Below are positions 27,042 to 35,812 of a stretch of 64,000 nucleotides of DNA, piece by piece; the stretch's first letter is position 1, and every line of letters starts with the position of its first letter. Origin of the DNA: Amycolatopsis anabasis. Its GTDB lineage: Bacteria; Actinomycetota; Actinomycetes; Mycobacteriales; Pseudonocardiaceae. The translations under genes and the position numbers were made by a program. The stretch is from NCBI RefSeq assembly GCF_009765355.1, contig NZ_VTHK01000029.1, positions 62,001 to 126,000 on the forward strand. Direction: 5' to 3'. Below the pieces are notes generated by a model. That model made no database searches, was not told where the DNA came from, and worked only from the letters and a program-made list of their open reading frames with translations.

Positions 27042-27602
27042 ATGGCAAAGCTGACCTACGTGGCGCTTCAGTCGTTGGACGGATACATCGCGGACGAAGA
27101 AGGCGAGTTCGGCTGGGCGGCGCCCGACGAGGAGGTGCACGCGTTCGTCAACGACCTCATGCGGCCGGTCGGCACGTACCTCTACGGTCGCCGGATGTAC
27201 CAGGTGATGGAGGTCTGGGAGAACCCGGAAACCCTGCCCGACCAGTCATCGCCGACGCTGGACTTCGCGCGTGTCTGGCAGGCGGCCGAGAAGATCGTGT
27301 ACTCCCGGACGCTGGAAGCGGCGTCCACCGCGAAGACCCGGATCGAGCGGGACTTCGACCCGGAAGCGGTCCGGCGGCTGAAGGAGTCGGCGGAGGCGGA
27401 TCTCGCGGTGGGCGGCCCGGAACTCGCCGCCCACGCGTTCCGGGCGGGGCTGGTCGACGAATGCCAGCTGTTCCTGTCGCCGATCGTGGTAGGCGGCGGT
27501 AACCAGGCCCTGCCCGGCAACGTCCGCTTCCAGCTCGAACTGCTGGACGAACGCCGGTTCGGCAACGGAACGGTGTTCCTCCACTACCGCACCCGGACCT
27601 GA
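27042..27602 (+). CDS. Dihydrofolate reductase-like (RibD C-terminal) family protein
   Basis: A 186-residue RibD_C/YyaP-type protein with LTYVALQSLDGYIAD, GTYLYGRRMYQVM and LAVGGPELAAHAFRAGLVDE motifs. These are NADPH-binding reductase folds; the physiological substrate of this subgroup is not established. It starts 11 bases after the CobW gene. A hairpin follows at 27706-27737. Confidence 0.88.
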   Translation: MAKLTYVALQSLDGYIADEEGEFGWAAPDEEVHAFVNDLMRPVGTYLYGRRMYQVMEVWENPETLPDQSSPTLDFARVWQAAEKIVYSRTLEAASTAKTRIERDFDPEAVRRLKESAEADLAVGGPELAAHAFRAGLVDECQLFLSPIVVGGGNQALPGNVRFQLELLDERRFGNGTVFLHYRTRT

Positions 27603-27705
27603 GGCCGGACGTCGACGTGTAGGGCGCGGCCGGATCGGGTACAGGCGAGTGCAGGACCAACCTGCTGGGGGAGCTCGCCGAGGACGAGCGGTGGGCTGAC
27701 CGGGC

Positions 27706-27737
27706 ACGGGACCGCCGACGCCCCACGGCGGTCCCGT
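27706..27737 (+). terminator. Hairpin terminator candidate
   Basis: Perfect 11-base arms ACGGGACCGCC and GGCGGTCCCGT around a 10-base loop, about 100 bases after the reductase-like gene and 66 before LigC. There is no T-run. Confidence 0.5.
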
Positions 27738-27803
27738 CGCCCCGGGTCGCCTGAGCTGGGGTTTTTCCTGCCATGATCGGCTCCGGGCACGTACGATCTC
27801 GCC

Positions 27804-28883
27804 ATGGATCTGCCCGTGATGCCGCCGGTGAAGCCGATGTTGGCCAAGTCCGTGCGCGAGGTCCCGCGTGCTCCCGGCCTGGCCTACGAGCCGAAGTGGG
27901 ACGGATTCCGGTGCATCGTGTTCCGCGACGGGGACGAGATCGAACTCGGTTCGCGCAACGACCGGCCATTGACGCGGTACTTCCCCGAACTGGTCGAACT
28001 CCTCGCCGGCACGCTCCCGCGCCGGTGCGTGGTGGACGGCGAGATCGTGATCGTCACCGGTGCCGGCCTCGACTTCGACGCGCTGCAACTGCGGCTGCAC
28101 CCGGCCGCCTCGCGGGTGCGCAAACTGGCCGAGGAGACCCCGGCCAGCTTCGTCGCCTTCGACCTGCTGGCCCTGGACGACCGGGAGCTGACCGGTGAGC
28201 CGTTCGCCGAGCGCCGCCGGTTGCTCGGCAGCGTGCTGTCCGGGGCGTTCGGCCGAGTCCACCTCACACCGATGACGAGCGATCCGGACGTCGCCCAGGA
28301 CTGGTTCACCCGGTTCGAGGGAGCCGGATTCGACGGGGTGATGGCCAAACCGCTGGACCTGCCCTACGAGCAGGACAAACGGGTGATGTGGAAGGTGAAG
28401 CACGAGCGCACCGCCGACTGCGTCGTCGCCGGATTCCGCTGGCACAAGGACGGCAAGAGCGTCGGCTCGCTGCTGCTGGGCCTGTTCGACGAGCATGGGT
28501 CGCTGCACCACGTGGGCGTGGCCAGCAGTTTCACGGCCGAGCGGCGCCGGGAACTCGTCGACGAGCTGGCGCCGCTGCGGGAGAACGCGCTCGACGGGCA
28601 TCCGTGGCGGGCCTGGGCCGACGCGGACGCGCAGGCCGGGGGCCGCATGCCGGGCGGGCTGAGCCGGTGGACCGGGCAGAAGGACCTGTCCTGGGAACCG
28701 CTGCGGCCCGAATGGGTGGCCGAGGTCCGCTACGAACACGTGCAGGCCGGGCGCTTCCGGCACGGCGGCCGGTTGGTCCGGTTCCGGCCGGACCGGCGGC
28801 CCGAGTCGTGCACCTACGCCCAGTTGGACGAAGTCGCCCCCGCGGAACTCGCCGCGCTGTTCCGGGCGGAGGTGCCGTCGTGA
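27804..28883 (+). CDS. ligC: ATP-dependent DNA ligase (LigC type)
   Basis: A 359-residue ligase. The adenylation Lys is K31 in EPKWDGFR, with later motifs DGEIV, AFDLLALD, EGVMAK-like (GAGFDGVMAK) and WKVKH, and then an OB-fold domain ending in WVAEVRYE. Mycobacterial LigC enzymes join nicks in DNA repair. Its stop overlaps the next start as GTGA, coupling it to a polymerase domain protein. Confidence 0.9.
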   Translation: MDLPVMPPVKPMLAKSVREVPRAPGLAYEPKWDGFRCIVFRDGDEIELGSRNDRPLTRYFPELVELLAGTLPRRCVVDGEIVIVTGAGLDFDALQLRLHPAASRVRKLAEETPASFVAFDLLALDDRELTGEPFAERRRLLGSVLSGAFGRVHLTPMTSDPDVAQDWFTRFEGAGFDGVMAKPLDLPYEQDKRVMWKVKHERTADCVVAGFRWHKDGKSVGSLLLGLFDEHGSLHHVGVASSFTAERRRELVDELAPLRENALDGHPWRAWADADAQAGGRMPGGLSRWTGQKDLSWEPLRPEWVAEVRYEHVQAGRFRHGGRLVRFRPDRRPESCTYAQLDEVAPAELAALFRAEVPS

Positions 28884-29881
28884 GTTCGAGTGCGGTCACG
28901 ATCGAGGTGGACGGCATCGAGCTCGCGGTGTCGAATCCGGGCAAGGTCTACTTCCCCGAGCGCGGGGAGACCAAACTCGACCTGGTCCGCTACTACCAGG
29001 CCATCGCGGAACCGCTGCTCGCGGCGCTCGGCGGCCGCCCGTTGCTGCTGGAACGCTATCCGGACGGCGCGGGTGGCAAGTCGTGGTTCCAGAAACGGGT
29101 GCCGAAGTCGGCGCCGCCGTGGCTGACCACCACGCGGGTGGCGACGCCCAACGGCACGACCAGCGACGCGCTCGTCGCGGCGGATCTGGCGCACGTGTTG
29201 TGGGCGGTGAACCTCGGCTGCCTCGGTTTCCACGTCTGGCCGTTCCGCGCCGCCACCCCCGAGGTGACCGACGAACTGCGGGTGGATCTCGACCCGTCGC
29301 CGGGGGTCGGGTTCGATCAGGTGCGGGAAGCGGCCGCGCGCACCCGGGAACTGCTCGCCGAACTCGGCATCGAGGCGAACCTGAAGACCTCGGGCTCCCG
29401 CGGCCTGCACATCTACGTGGCCCTGGAGCCGCGCTGGGACGGTTACCAGGTGCGCGCGGCGGCGGTGGCGTTGGCCCGGGAACTCGAACGCCGCCATCCC
29501 GGGCTGATCACCGCGCAGTGGTGGAAGGAGGAGCGGGGCGCCCGGGTCTTCGTCGACTTCAACCAGAACGCCCCGCACAAAACCGTGTTCGGCACCTGGT
29601 GCGTGCGGCCCCGCGAGGGCGGGCAGGTGTCGACGCCGATCGGCTGGGACGAACTGGAGAAGGTCGAACCGGACGCCCTGACGCTGGCGACAGTGCCGTC
29701 CCGGGTGGCCGAATCGGGTGACCCGTGGGCGGGAACGCGCCCACAGTCGCTCGAACCGCTGCTCGAATGGTCGCGCCGCGATCTGGCGAGCGGGCTGATG
29801 GACGCCCCGTGGCCGCCGGTGTACCCGAAGCAGCCCGGCGAGCCCCCGCGCGTCGCGCCGAGCCGCGCGCGGCGCGACTAA
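28880..29881 (+). CDS. LigD-type polymerase domain protein (PolD/Prim-Pol), LigC partner
   Basis: A 333-residue archaeo-eukaryotic primase-like polymerase. It has LAVSNPGKVYFPE, LVRYY, LLLERYPDG, a metal motif DLDPSPG, KTSGSRGLHIY and WWKEERGARVFVDFNQN, all typical of the LigD polymerase module. Such stand-alone modules fill gaps and add ribonucleotides in actinobacterial repair. GTG 28880 is fixed by the GTGA overlap with ligC. The stop overlaps the convergent methyltransferase stop in CTAA. Confidence 0.9.
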   Translation: MSSSAVTIEVDGIELAVSNPGKVYFPERGETKLDLVRYYQAIAEPLLAALGGRPLLLERYPDGAGGKSWFQKRVPKSAPPWLTTTRVATPNGTTSDALVAADLAHVLWAVNLGCLGFHVWPFRAATPEVTDELRVDLDPSPGVGFDQVREAAARTRELLAELGIEANLKTSGSRGLHIYVALEPRWDGYQVRAAAVALARELERRHPGLITAQWWKEERGARVFVDFNQNAPHKTVFGTWCVRPREGGQVSTPIGWDELEKVEPDALTLATVPSRVAESGDPWAGTRPQSLEPLLEWSRRDLASGLMDAPWPPVYPKQPGEPPRVAPSRARRD

Positions 29882-30681
29882 AAGCCGAAGCGGTACATCC
29901 GGGAGAAGTTCCTGCAGGCCGGGATCGCGTTGGTGAGCCGGTACACCGCGCGGATGCCCCTCGCCGGTATCTCCGCGAAATGCGAAAAGATGGATGCCTT
30001 CTCGAGGAAACGCAGCCGCGGGTTCCATTGTTCGAGCTGGTGCCCGTCGCGAATTCCCCAGCGGAAGATCTTCATCACCTTGGCACCCCATGGCGGAATT
30101 CCGTCGAACATCAATTCGCCGGTGGGGAAACGATCGGTCAGGCGCTGGAGCAGTTGCCGGACTTCGTTTTCGGTGAGGTAGGGCAGCAGCCCTTCGGCGA
30201 CGACCAGGACCGGGCGATCCGCGGGTATCCGGTCCAGCCATTCGGGATCGGTCACCGAGGAGCCGATCATCTGGTAGCGGTCGTGCTCCGAGTAGACCTG
30301 GCGGCGCAGTTCGACGACGGTGGGGACGTCCACATCGAACCAGTCCACACCGGCCGGAAGATCGAGCCGGAACGCGCGGCTGTCCAGCCCGCAGCCGAGG
30401 TGCAGCACGATCGCGTCCGGGTGCCGGGCGAGGAAATCGGTGGCCCACACGTCCAACTGCTTCGCACGCAACGCCACGAGGAACTGGTTGCTGGACGGCC
30501 GGAGGCTCTTCATCCGGTCGAAGTCGTAGTCGATCCGGTCCATCGCTTCGGCCGCCGCGTGGTCGCCGAGGATGGAATGATTCGAACGGCTTTCATAGGC
30601 GCGCAGGTACAGGGTGCAGAGCATGGTCCATTCCACCGACCCCCATTTCACCCCGGTGAAGTCGACCTTTCCCTCGGTCAT
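29878..30681 (-). CDS. Class I SAM methyltransferase (leucine carboxyl methyltransferase/TcmP-like)
   Basis: A 267-residue methyltransferase of the PPM1/LCM family: VLHLGCGLDSRAFRL (motif I), WFDVDVPTVVELRR, and VLVVAEGLLPYL (motif post II). Bacterial members methylate carboxyl or hydroxyl groups of small metabolites such as polyketide intermediates. Its ATG overlaps the stop of the MarR-like gene by four bases, so the two form one operon. The substrate is unknown. Confidence 0.88.
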   Translation of the reverse strand: MTEGKVDFTGVKWGSVEWTMLCTLYLRAYESRSNHSILGDHAAAEAMDRIDYDFDRMKSLRPSSNQFLVALRAKQLDVWATDFLARHPDAIVLHLGCGLDSRAFRLDLPAGVDWFDVDVPTVVELRRQVYSEHDRYQMIGSSVTDPEWLDRIPADRPVLVVAEGLLPYLTENEVRQLLQRLTDRFPTGELMFDGIPPWGAKVMKIFRWGIRDGHQLEQWNPRLRFLEKASIFSHFAEIPARGIRAVYRLTNAIPACRNFSRMYRFGF

Positions 30682-31160
30682 CGTCCACTCCTCTTTTTTC
30701 GCTTGCGGTATTCTTCCCAGCGCTGGATGAACTCCTCGGCGTCCTCGCCCAGGAAGGTGAAGAAATCCCGGACGTCCTCAAGTCGTTCCCGCTGCTCCGG
30801 GCGGTCCGGGCCGAGCACCGAAAGGCCGAGTTCGACGGCGTCGATACCGATCCGCGCCTGCGCCATCTGGGTGCGCAGAACCTGGGTGAAGCCGCCGGGC
30901 GTGACGCGGTAGTGGTGCTGGCGATCCGCCACCGGAACGCGTTCGACCATGCCGCCTTCCTGCAGTTGCCGGATGACCGTGCTGATCGATGCCTTGCTGA
31001 CCTCGAGCGTCTTCGCCATCTCGGTGAGCGACTGCTCCGGCGGGTCGCAGATCAGCAGCCAGCCGTAGATGCGCCCCATCGTCCGCGGGCCGCCGAACTT
31101 CTCCATGGACAGCCCCATCCGATCGATGAACTCGCGCTCACCCGGGGACAGCCTCGTCAT
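30678..31160 (-). CDS. GbsR/MarR family regulator
   Basis: A 160-residue winged-helix protein with the GbsR-like start FIDRMGLSMEKFGGPRTMGRIYGWLL and a recognition region KTLEVSKASISTVIRQLQEGGMVERV. Regulators of this group often control export or modification genes. GGTGGGTGG lies before ATG 31160. The promoter area (31161-31232) contains repeated GTAC and TTCAGGAC-like segments and then runs into a 21-bp repeat array. Confidence 0.85.
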   Translation of the reverse strand: MTRLSPGEREFIDRMGLSMEKFGGPRTMGRIYGWLLICDPPEQSLTEMAKTLEVSKASISTVIRQLQEGGMVERVPVADRQHHYRVTPGGFTQVLRTQMAQARIGIDAVELGLSVLGPDRPEQRERLEDVRDFFTFLGEDAEEFIQRWEEYRKRKKRSGR

Positions 31161-31232
31161 CCACCCACCCCGTACAGACCGTTAAGTACGTCCTGAACGA
31201 ACTGTACACCCCGTCGCCGTCCCCGTGCCCGG

Positions 31233-31295
31233 GCGAGTTCCACGTTCGGGTAAGCGAACTACACACTCAGGCACGCGAACTCCACACTCAGGACT
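31233..31295. repeat. 21-bp phased intergenic repeat, locus B (3 units)
   Basis: Three abutting units begin at 31233, 31254 and 31275 (GCGAGTTCCACGTTCGGG, GCGAACTACACACTCAGG, GCGAACTCCACACTCAGG), each exactly 21 bases. All point the same way. The array ends 18 bases from the stop of the endonuclease gene and lies 72 bases upstream of the GbsR/MarR start. Confidence 0.88.
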
Positions 31296-31313
31296 CGCGG
31301 TAGCCGACGATGG

Positions 31314-32198
31314 TCAGCCCAGCAGGTTGGGGTCGTCGTCCAGGGGGATTTCGCGGTGTTCCCGGCGTTCGCGGACCGGGACGTGCATGTCCACCGGGGT
31401 GCGGGCCAGCACGGAGTCGATCAGGGTGGCCAGGAAGGCGTTCGCGCCCAGGTCTTCGGGGGCCGCGTCGCCCAGGACGCGGACTTCGGCCGGGTCGGCG
31501 TCGGACCAGTCGGCGATCAGGAGGCAGGTGGCGTCGTACACGTCGCTTTCCGCCTTGAGTTTGCGCAGCATGTCGACCGCGCGCTCGACGGTTCCCCGTT
31601 CCCGCAACGCGGTGGACCGCAGCACGAACAGGAAACCCATGGCGGCCAACGGGTAGCGGCCGCGCAGGTTCTTCGCGTCGCCGTAGGCCTCTTCGAACCG
31701 GTTCGCCAGGTTCTTCCGGAACGACGAGGTCATGCTCTTGGTGGACACCAGGAGTTCCGGGCCGCGGGACCAGATCAGCACGTCGACCTGTTTGAGGTAC
31801 GCCCGGCCGAGCACCCGGGCGTCCGAGGGGGCCACCGCCGAATTGCGCTGGAGATGGGCGCGGACGGCCGGTTGCAGGGAACGCGGCAGCTTCTCCAGGA
31901 GCAGGGCGACCTCGCGCGGCAGCACGCGCGGCGCGGTCAGGCGCGGCCACACCTCGTCCTCGCCGAACCCGCCCCGGCGGAGTTCCTGCGCCACCCACGC
32001 GTCGATCGCCTTGGCGAGGCGTCCCGACTGGGTTCCGGCGCCCTCGGCCACCGGAACGGTGAGCATCTTCTCCAGCAGCGCGAAGTCGGCCTGGTAGCTG
32101 ACCGTGCCGTCCGCGTGCAGCGCCCAGGGATTGGTGTCCGGCCGCGCCCGCACGAGCGGTTCGAGGAGGCCGAAGACATCGGACGGCTCCGGGGCCAT
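31314..32198 (-). CDS. Putative type II restriction endonuclease
   Basis: A 294-residue protein without a family name I can assign. Residues 137-155 read QVDVLIWSRGPELLVSTKS, fitting a variant PD-(D/E)XK core with D139 and a STK tail ending in K154. Next come SFRKNLANRFEEAYGDAKNLRGRYP, typical of helices flanking such cores. Its ATG shares one base with the methyltransferase stop (TAATG), so the two are coupled. Position downstream of a DNA adenine methylase is the main reason for the call. An alternative is a non-catalytic defence or specificity protein. Confidence 0.6.
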   Translation of the reverse strand: MAPEPSDVFGLLEPLVRARPDTNPWALHADGTVSYQADFALLEKMLTVPVAEGAGTQSGRLAKAIDAWVAQELRRGGFGEDEVWPRLTAPRVLPREVALLLEKLPRSLQPAVRAHLQRNSAVAPSDARVLGRAYLKQVDVLIWSRGPELLVSTKSMTSSFRKNLANRFEEAYGDAKNLRGRYPLAAMGFLFVLRSTALRERGTVERAVDMLRKLKAESDVYDATCLLIADWSDADPAEVRVLGDAAPEDLGANAFLATLIDSVLARTPVDMHVPVRERREHREIPLDDDPNLLG

Positions 32199-33859
32199 TA
32201 CGTCGCTCGGCCCCGGGACACCCGGCGTGCGTGCAGTTCGCTGTGGGCTTCCCGCAGCGCCCGCACCTGGCCGCGGTCCAGTTCGGTGTGCGCCACCAGC
32301 AGGACGTCGTCGACGGCCCGCACCGCCTCGAGGAGTTTCCCGGCGCGCAGCAGGCGGGTCACCTTCGGACGCACCTTCCGCAGGGCCGCCCCGGCTTCGG
32401 CCAGGAGTTCCTTCGAGGGCACCGGAAGGCGATCGGCTTCCTTGGGTTCGATCTTCAGCATGCCGCCGCCGTACGCGCGGCCCACGGTTTCCGCGCCGAG
32501 CAGGGTCATGGAGTTGAGCGAGGCGATCGGCAGCAGGTCGGTGCCGAGCGTGCGCAGCCCGGGATGCAGGTAGACACCGTGCACGGAGTTGAGGTTGTGC
32601 ACCCCGGCGCGGTTCGCGCACAACCGGGCCGTGTCGGCGTTCATATAGGTGAGGAACAGATCGGGCTTGTCCACCAGCGGCACCCGCCACCACGGTTTGC
32701 GCACCCGGCACTTGTACGCCTGGTCGACCTTGTCCCGCTCACCGGCCGCGAAGTAGGCCCGGGCGGCGGCGGACGGTTCCTCCGGTGGGCGCAGCAGGTA
32801 GGTGGCCTTGCCCTCCTCGCCGAGTTCCCGCCACGCGGACTTGGTGAAGGCCAGGCCACGCAGGTGCCGGGAACCCGGCGGCGACATCGGCAGCAACTCG
32901 CCGTCGGCCAGCCCGAGTTCCTCGGCCCGCGCCGGGGACAGGGTGAAGTAGCGGTTGTTGCCGGTGACCATCCCCAGCGTGGTCTCGCCCCACGCGTGCA
33001 ACGTGGTGAAGGCGTCGCTGCCCGCCAGCGTCTCGTACGACGCCACCGCCGCGGTGGTGAGCAGGGACGGGGTCCACTTCGCGTCCGGATCCGCGGGTTC
33101 CCACCGGCGCCCGACCGCCTGGTGCAGATCGGTGGTGTTGCGTGCCTGGTAGAGGTCGCAGTGCTTGGTGGACCCCTGGTCGAACCCGTCGGCGAGGACG
33201 AGGACGACCTCCTCGAGGACCCCGGGGAAAACGCGTTCGGTGAACAGGACGAGCCGGACCGATTTGAACCGCTCCAGCAGGAAGCGGCGCACCGGCGCCG
33301 CGTAGTTCACGGTCAGCAACTCCGCGGGCAGGACCAGGCCGAGCCGCCCGCCCGGTTTCAGGAACAGCGCGGCGTGCACGGTGAACGCCGCCCACGACGA
33401 CGCGAGCCCGGTGAGCGGCACCCCGGCGCGCAGGGCGGCCTGGCGGGAGCGTGACCGCGCCTCACCGCTGAAGTCCTGGTAGCGGACGTACGGCGGGTTG
33501 CCCACCACCACGTCGTACGCCGGCCGCGGGTCGAACTCGAAGAAGTCGCCCACGTCGACCTGGACCCGGTGACCCGCCTGCTCGACGACGGCCGCCGCGT
33601 GCCGGGCGCTGGCCGCATGGAGTTCAACACCGCGCAGCGGGCCGGGTGTCACCCCGTCGGCCTCGCCGAGGCGGTCCAGGCGCGCACCGGCCGACAGCAG
33701 GAACGCCGCCTCGCCGCACGCCGGTTCCAGCACCTGATCGGCCGGGGTCCGCACGGCCCAGTCGACGATGTAGTCGCACAGCGCCGACGGCGTGAAGAAC
33801 GCGCCCCGGGCCTTGCGCAGGGCGGGGCTGTCCACAGCCGCTTCGAAGGTGCTCACCAC
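32198..33859 (-). CDS. N6-adenine DNA methyltransferase (TaqI/Eco57I-type)
   Basis: A 553-residue gamma-class methylase: motif X region RKARGAFFTPSALCDYIVDW, motif I VLEPACGEAAFLL (residues 43-55), catalytic NPPY at 121-124 (YDVVVGNPPYVRYQDF), then a TaqI-like target-recognition domain from about residue 250 to 480. GTG 33859 follows AGGATGAC; a second in-frame GTG lies directly after it. It and the downstream putative endonuclease form a compact modification-restriction pair. The recognition sequence cannot be predicted. Confidence 0.88.
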   Translation of the reverse strand: MVSTFEAAVDSPALRKARGAFFTPSALCDYIVDWAVRTPADQVLEPACGEAAFLLSAGARLDRLGEADGVTPGPLRGVELHAASARHAAAVVEQAGHRVQVDVGDFFEFDPRPAYDVVVGNPPYVRYQDFSGEARSRSRQAALRAGVPLTGLASSWAAFTVHAALFLKPGGRLGLVLPAELLTVNYAAPVRRFLLERFKSVRLVLFTERVFPGVLEEVVLVLADGFDQGSTKHCDLYQARNTTDLHQAVGRRWEPADPDAKWTPSLLTTAAVASYETLAGSDAFTTLHAWGETTLGMVTGNNRYFTLSPARAEELGLADGELLPMSPPGSRHLRGLAFTKSAWRELGEEGKATYLLRPPEEPSAAARAYFAAGERDKVDQAYKCRVRKPWWRVPLVDKPDLFLTYMNADTARLCANRAGVHNLNSVHGVYLHPGLRTLGTDLLPIASLNSMTLLGAETVGRAYGGGMLKIEPKEADRLPVPSKELLAEAGAALRKVRPKVTRLLRAGKLLEAVRAVDDVLLVAHTELDRGQVRALREAHSELHARRVSRGRAT

Positions 33860-33954
33860 GTCATCCTGTCGTACGAATGTTCGATTGTGGCGGAGGCACG
33901 CCAGCGGCCGAATCCTATGGGGTCGCGATCACGGCGAGCGCCGAGGAGCCCGGC

Positions 33955-34623
33955 TCAGTAGTCGAGGGCGGGGTACCAGTCCGTGCCGCGGCCCTCGGGG
34001 AAGAAGTCGAACAGGTTCCACAGCGGATCGATCGTGTCGGTGTGGCGCGGATCCTGACCGGGATCGGGCGGGGCGTAGAGCAGTTCCGATCCCCAGCAGT
34101 GCCGGATCGCCGCCCCGTCGCGCCGGAACACGTTCAGCATCGGCATCTGCTGGCCGTCCTCGACCTCGCCGCGGAAGTCGCGGTTGTAGTCGTTGCCGGC
34201 CGAGGACAGCAGCCGCAGGTGGCGCCAGCCGCGCCGGTCGGCGTGGGCGAGCAGGTTCTCCGGGGCGGTCTTCGCGACGACCGCCAGGTTGACGCGCTGG
34301 ACGGCGTGGCCCGCGGTGCCGTCGAAGGAGTCGAGGAACGCCGTGCACGACGGGCACGGCAGGTCTTCACCCGGGGCGCGCGGGAACATGAAGTTGTAGA
34401 CGGCCAGCGTGTCCTTGCCCGGGGCGAAGAGTTCGGACAACCGCACCGGCTCGCCGCCGGTCCCGGTGAAGACGTAATCCTGCGGGACGATCCCGCCCGG
34501 CGGGAGCGCGCGCCGCGCCTCGGCCACCGCCTCGGTGACCCGGCGCAACTCGATCTCGCGTTCGAGCAGCCGATCGCGGGCGGCTCGGTATTCGGCTGAT
34601 TCTCCGGGAAATGCAACACTCAT
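33955..34623 (-). CDS. DUF899 thioredoxin-like family protein
   Basis: A 222-residue DUF899 protein: VPQDYVFTG, LSELFAPGKDTLAVYNFMFPR, a CPSC pair in EDLPCPSCTAFLDS, and the C-terminal WNLFDFFPEGRGTDWYP. The family has a thioredoxin-like fold; its reaction is not established. ATG 34623 was taken. It stands alone between the methylase and a TPR protein, all on the minus strand. Confidence 0.88.
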   Translation of the reverse strand: MSVAFPGESAEYRAARDRLLEREIELRRVTEAVAEARRALPPGGIVPQDYVFTGTGGEPVRLSELFAPGKDTLAVYNFMFPRAPGEDLPCPSCTAFLDSFDGTAGHAVQRVNLAVVAKTAPENLLAHADRRGWRHLRLLSSAGNDYNRDFRGEVEDGQQMPMLNVFRRDGAAIRHCWGSELLYAPPDPGQDPRHTDTIDPLWNLFDFFPEGRGTDWYPALDY

Positions 34624-34665
34624 CGCGGAACCCCGTTCTGTCGAATCGCTCCATGTTGCCCGATT

Positions 34666-35706
34666 TCAGGGAGCACGTCGTGGCTCGCCGGCCCCGCGTT
34701 CAAGCTCGGCGAAGATGTCGTGCACGGTGGCGGGCGCCGAAGTCGCACGGGCACTGGTGCGGCGCAGCAGCCGGGTCGCGCGGCCGGAACCGACCTCGCG
34801 CGCCATCGGCAGGAGTTCCAGCGCGACGGGTTCGGCCCGCGACCAGTCCCGCACGTGCACGAGTGCGGCCAGTAGGCAGGCGAGCCGCGCATACCGTCCG
34901 CGCCGGGTGTCGGTGTGCTCGCCGAGTTCGAGGGAGCGGCTGAACTCATCGATCGCGGGCGCCCAGTCGCCCAGGTTGGCGTGCACCATTCCCTTGTGCC
35001 ACACCAGTTCGCAGTCGTCGACCCACCACGTCCAGAAGGGATCCCGGGTACTCACGCCGTCGGTGAAGTCGGCGCGCACGCGGGCCATCGTGGCCAGCGC
35101 GCCGTCCCGATCGCCGAGGACGGCCAGGGCGCGGGCACGCCGGAGCCGGAACAGGCTCGCCACGCGGGGCGGCAGCCGGTAGCACGCCAGTGCCGTGTCC
35201 GCGATGCCGAGCGCTTCCCGCGGCCGGTGCACGTACAGCGACTGCATGCTCATATTGGTCAGCACGAACAGTTCCATGGAGCGGTCCCCGGCGAGCCGGG
35301 ACAGCTCGAGGGCTTCGCGGTTGACCCGCCGCGCGCTCACCTGCCGATCCGCGTCGTACAACAGCCAGCCGGTTACCTCGCCGAGTTCGGCGGCGGCCGC
35401 CGCGAAGTCCCGGTCCCCGGCGGAGCCGGGCACCATCCGGCGCACCGAACGGAACCAGCGAACCGCCTGCCGCGAGGTGCCGACGCCACCCCGACGGCCG
35501 TCGAGGGCGACGAGTTCCCGCACGGCGGCTCGTACGCCCTCGACGTACTCGGCGTCGACAGGTGGGTTGGTGGGCGTTCCGACCGGAGCAAACCGGCCGG
35601 AACGCCCACGATCCCGCTGCTCGGTCAGCAGCTGCCGCAGCAGCCACAACCGGGTCCGCTGCAGTTGCTGCAACCGCAGCATCCACCCTTGGCGTCCATC
35701 GGTCAT
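34666..35706 (-). CDS. TPR-domain protein related to actinobacterial XRE-regulator C termini
   Basis: A 346-residue helical protein. From about residue 80 it resembles the tetratricopeptide half of Streptomyces-type XRE regulators (AAAELGEVTGWLLYDADRQ, RNREALELSRLAGDRSMELF, LTNMSMQSLYVHRPREALGIADTA). No helix-turn-helix is present at the N terminus. That half is replaced by a Gln/Leu-rich start (LRLQQLQRTRLWLLRQLL). ATG 35706 is taken, though GGAGG is only two bases away; GTG 35709 and ATG 35682 are alternatives. It may have lost its DNA-binding domain or work as a partner protein. Confidence 0.7.
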   Translation of the reverse strand: MTDGRQGWMLRLQQLQRTRLWLLRQLLTEQRDRGRSGRFAPVGTPTNPPVDAEYVEGVRAAVRELVALDGRRGGVGTSRQAVRWFRSVRRMVPGSAGDRDFAAAAAELGEVTGWLLYDADRQVSARRVNREALELSRLAGDRSMELFVLTNMSMQSLYVHRPREALGIADTALACYRLPPRVASLFRLRRARALAVLGDRDGALATMARVRADFTDGVSTRDPFWTWWVDDCELVWHKGMVHANLGDWAPAIDEFSRSLELGEHTDTRRGRYARLACLLAALVHVRDWSRAEPVALELLPMAREVGSGRATRLLRRTSARATSAPATVHDIFAELERGAGEPRRAP

Positions 35707-35812
35707 CACCTCCGCCGCCGAAGGTATGCACCCATGCGCATGAATCCGTACCGCTGTTCGGCTGATCGAGCACGTGCTCGCCGGTACATCTCGCGTGCAC
35801 TCTGCGTCACGG

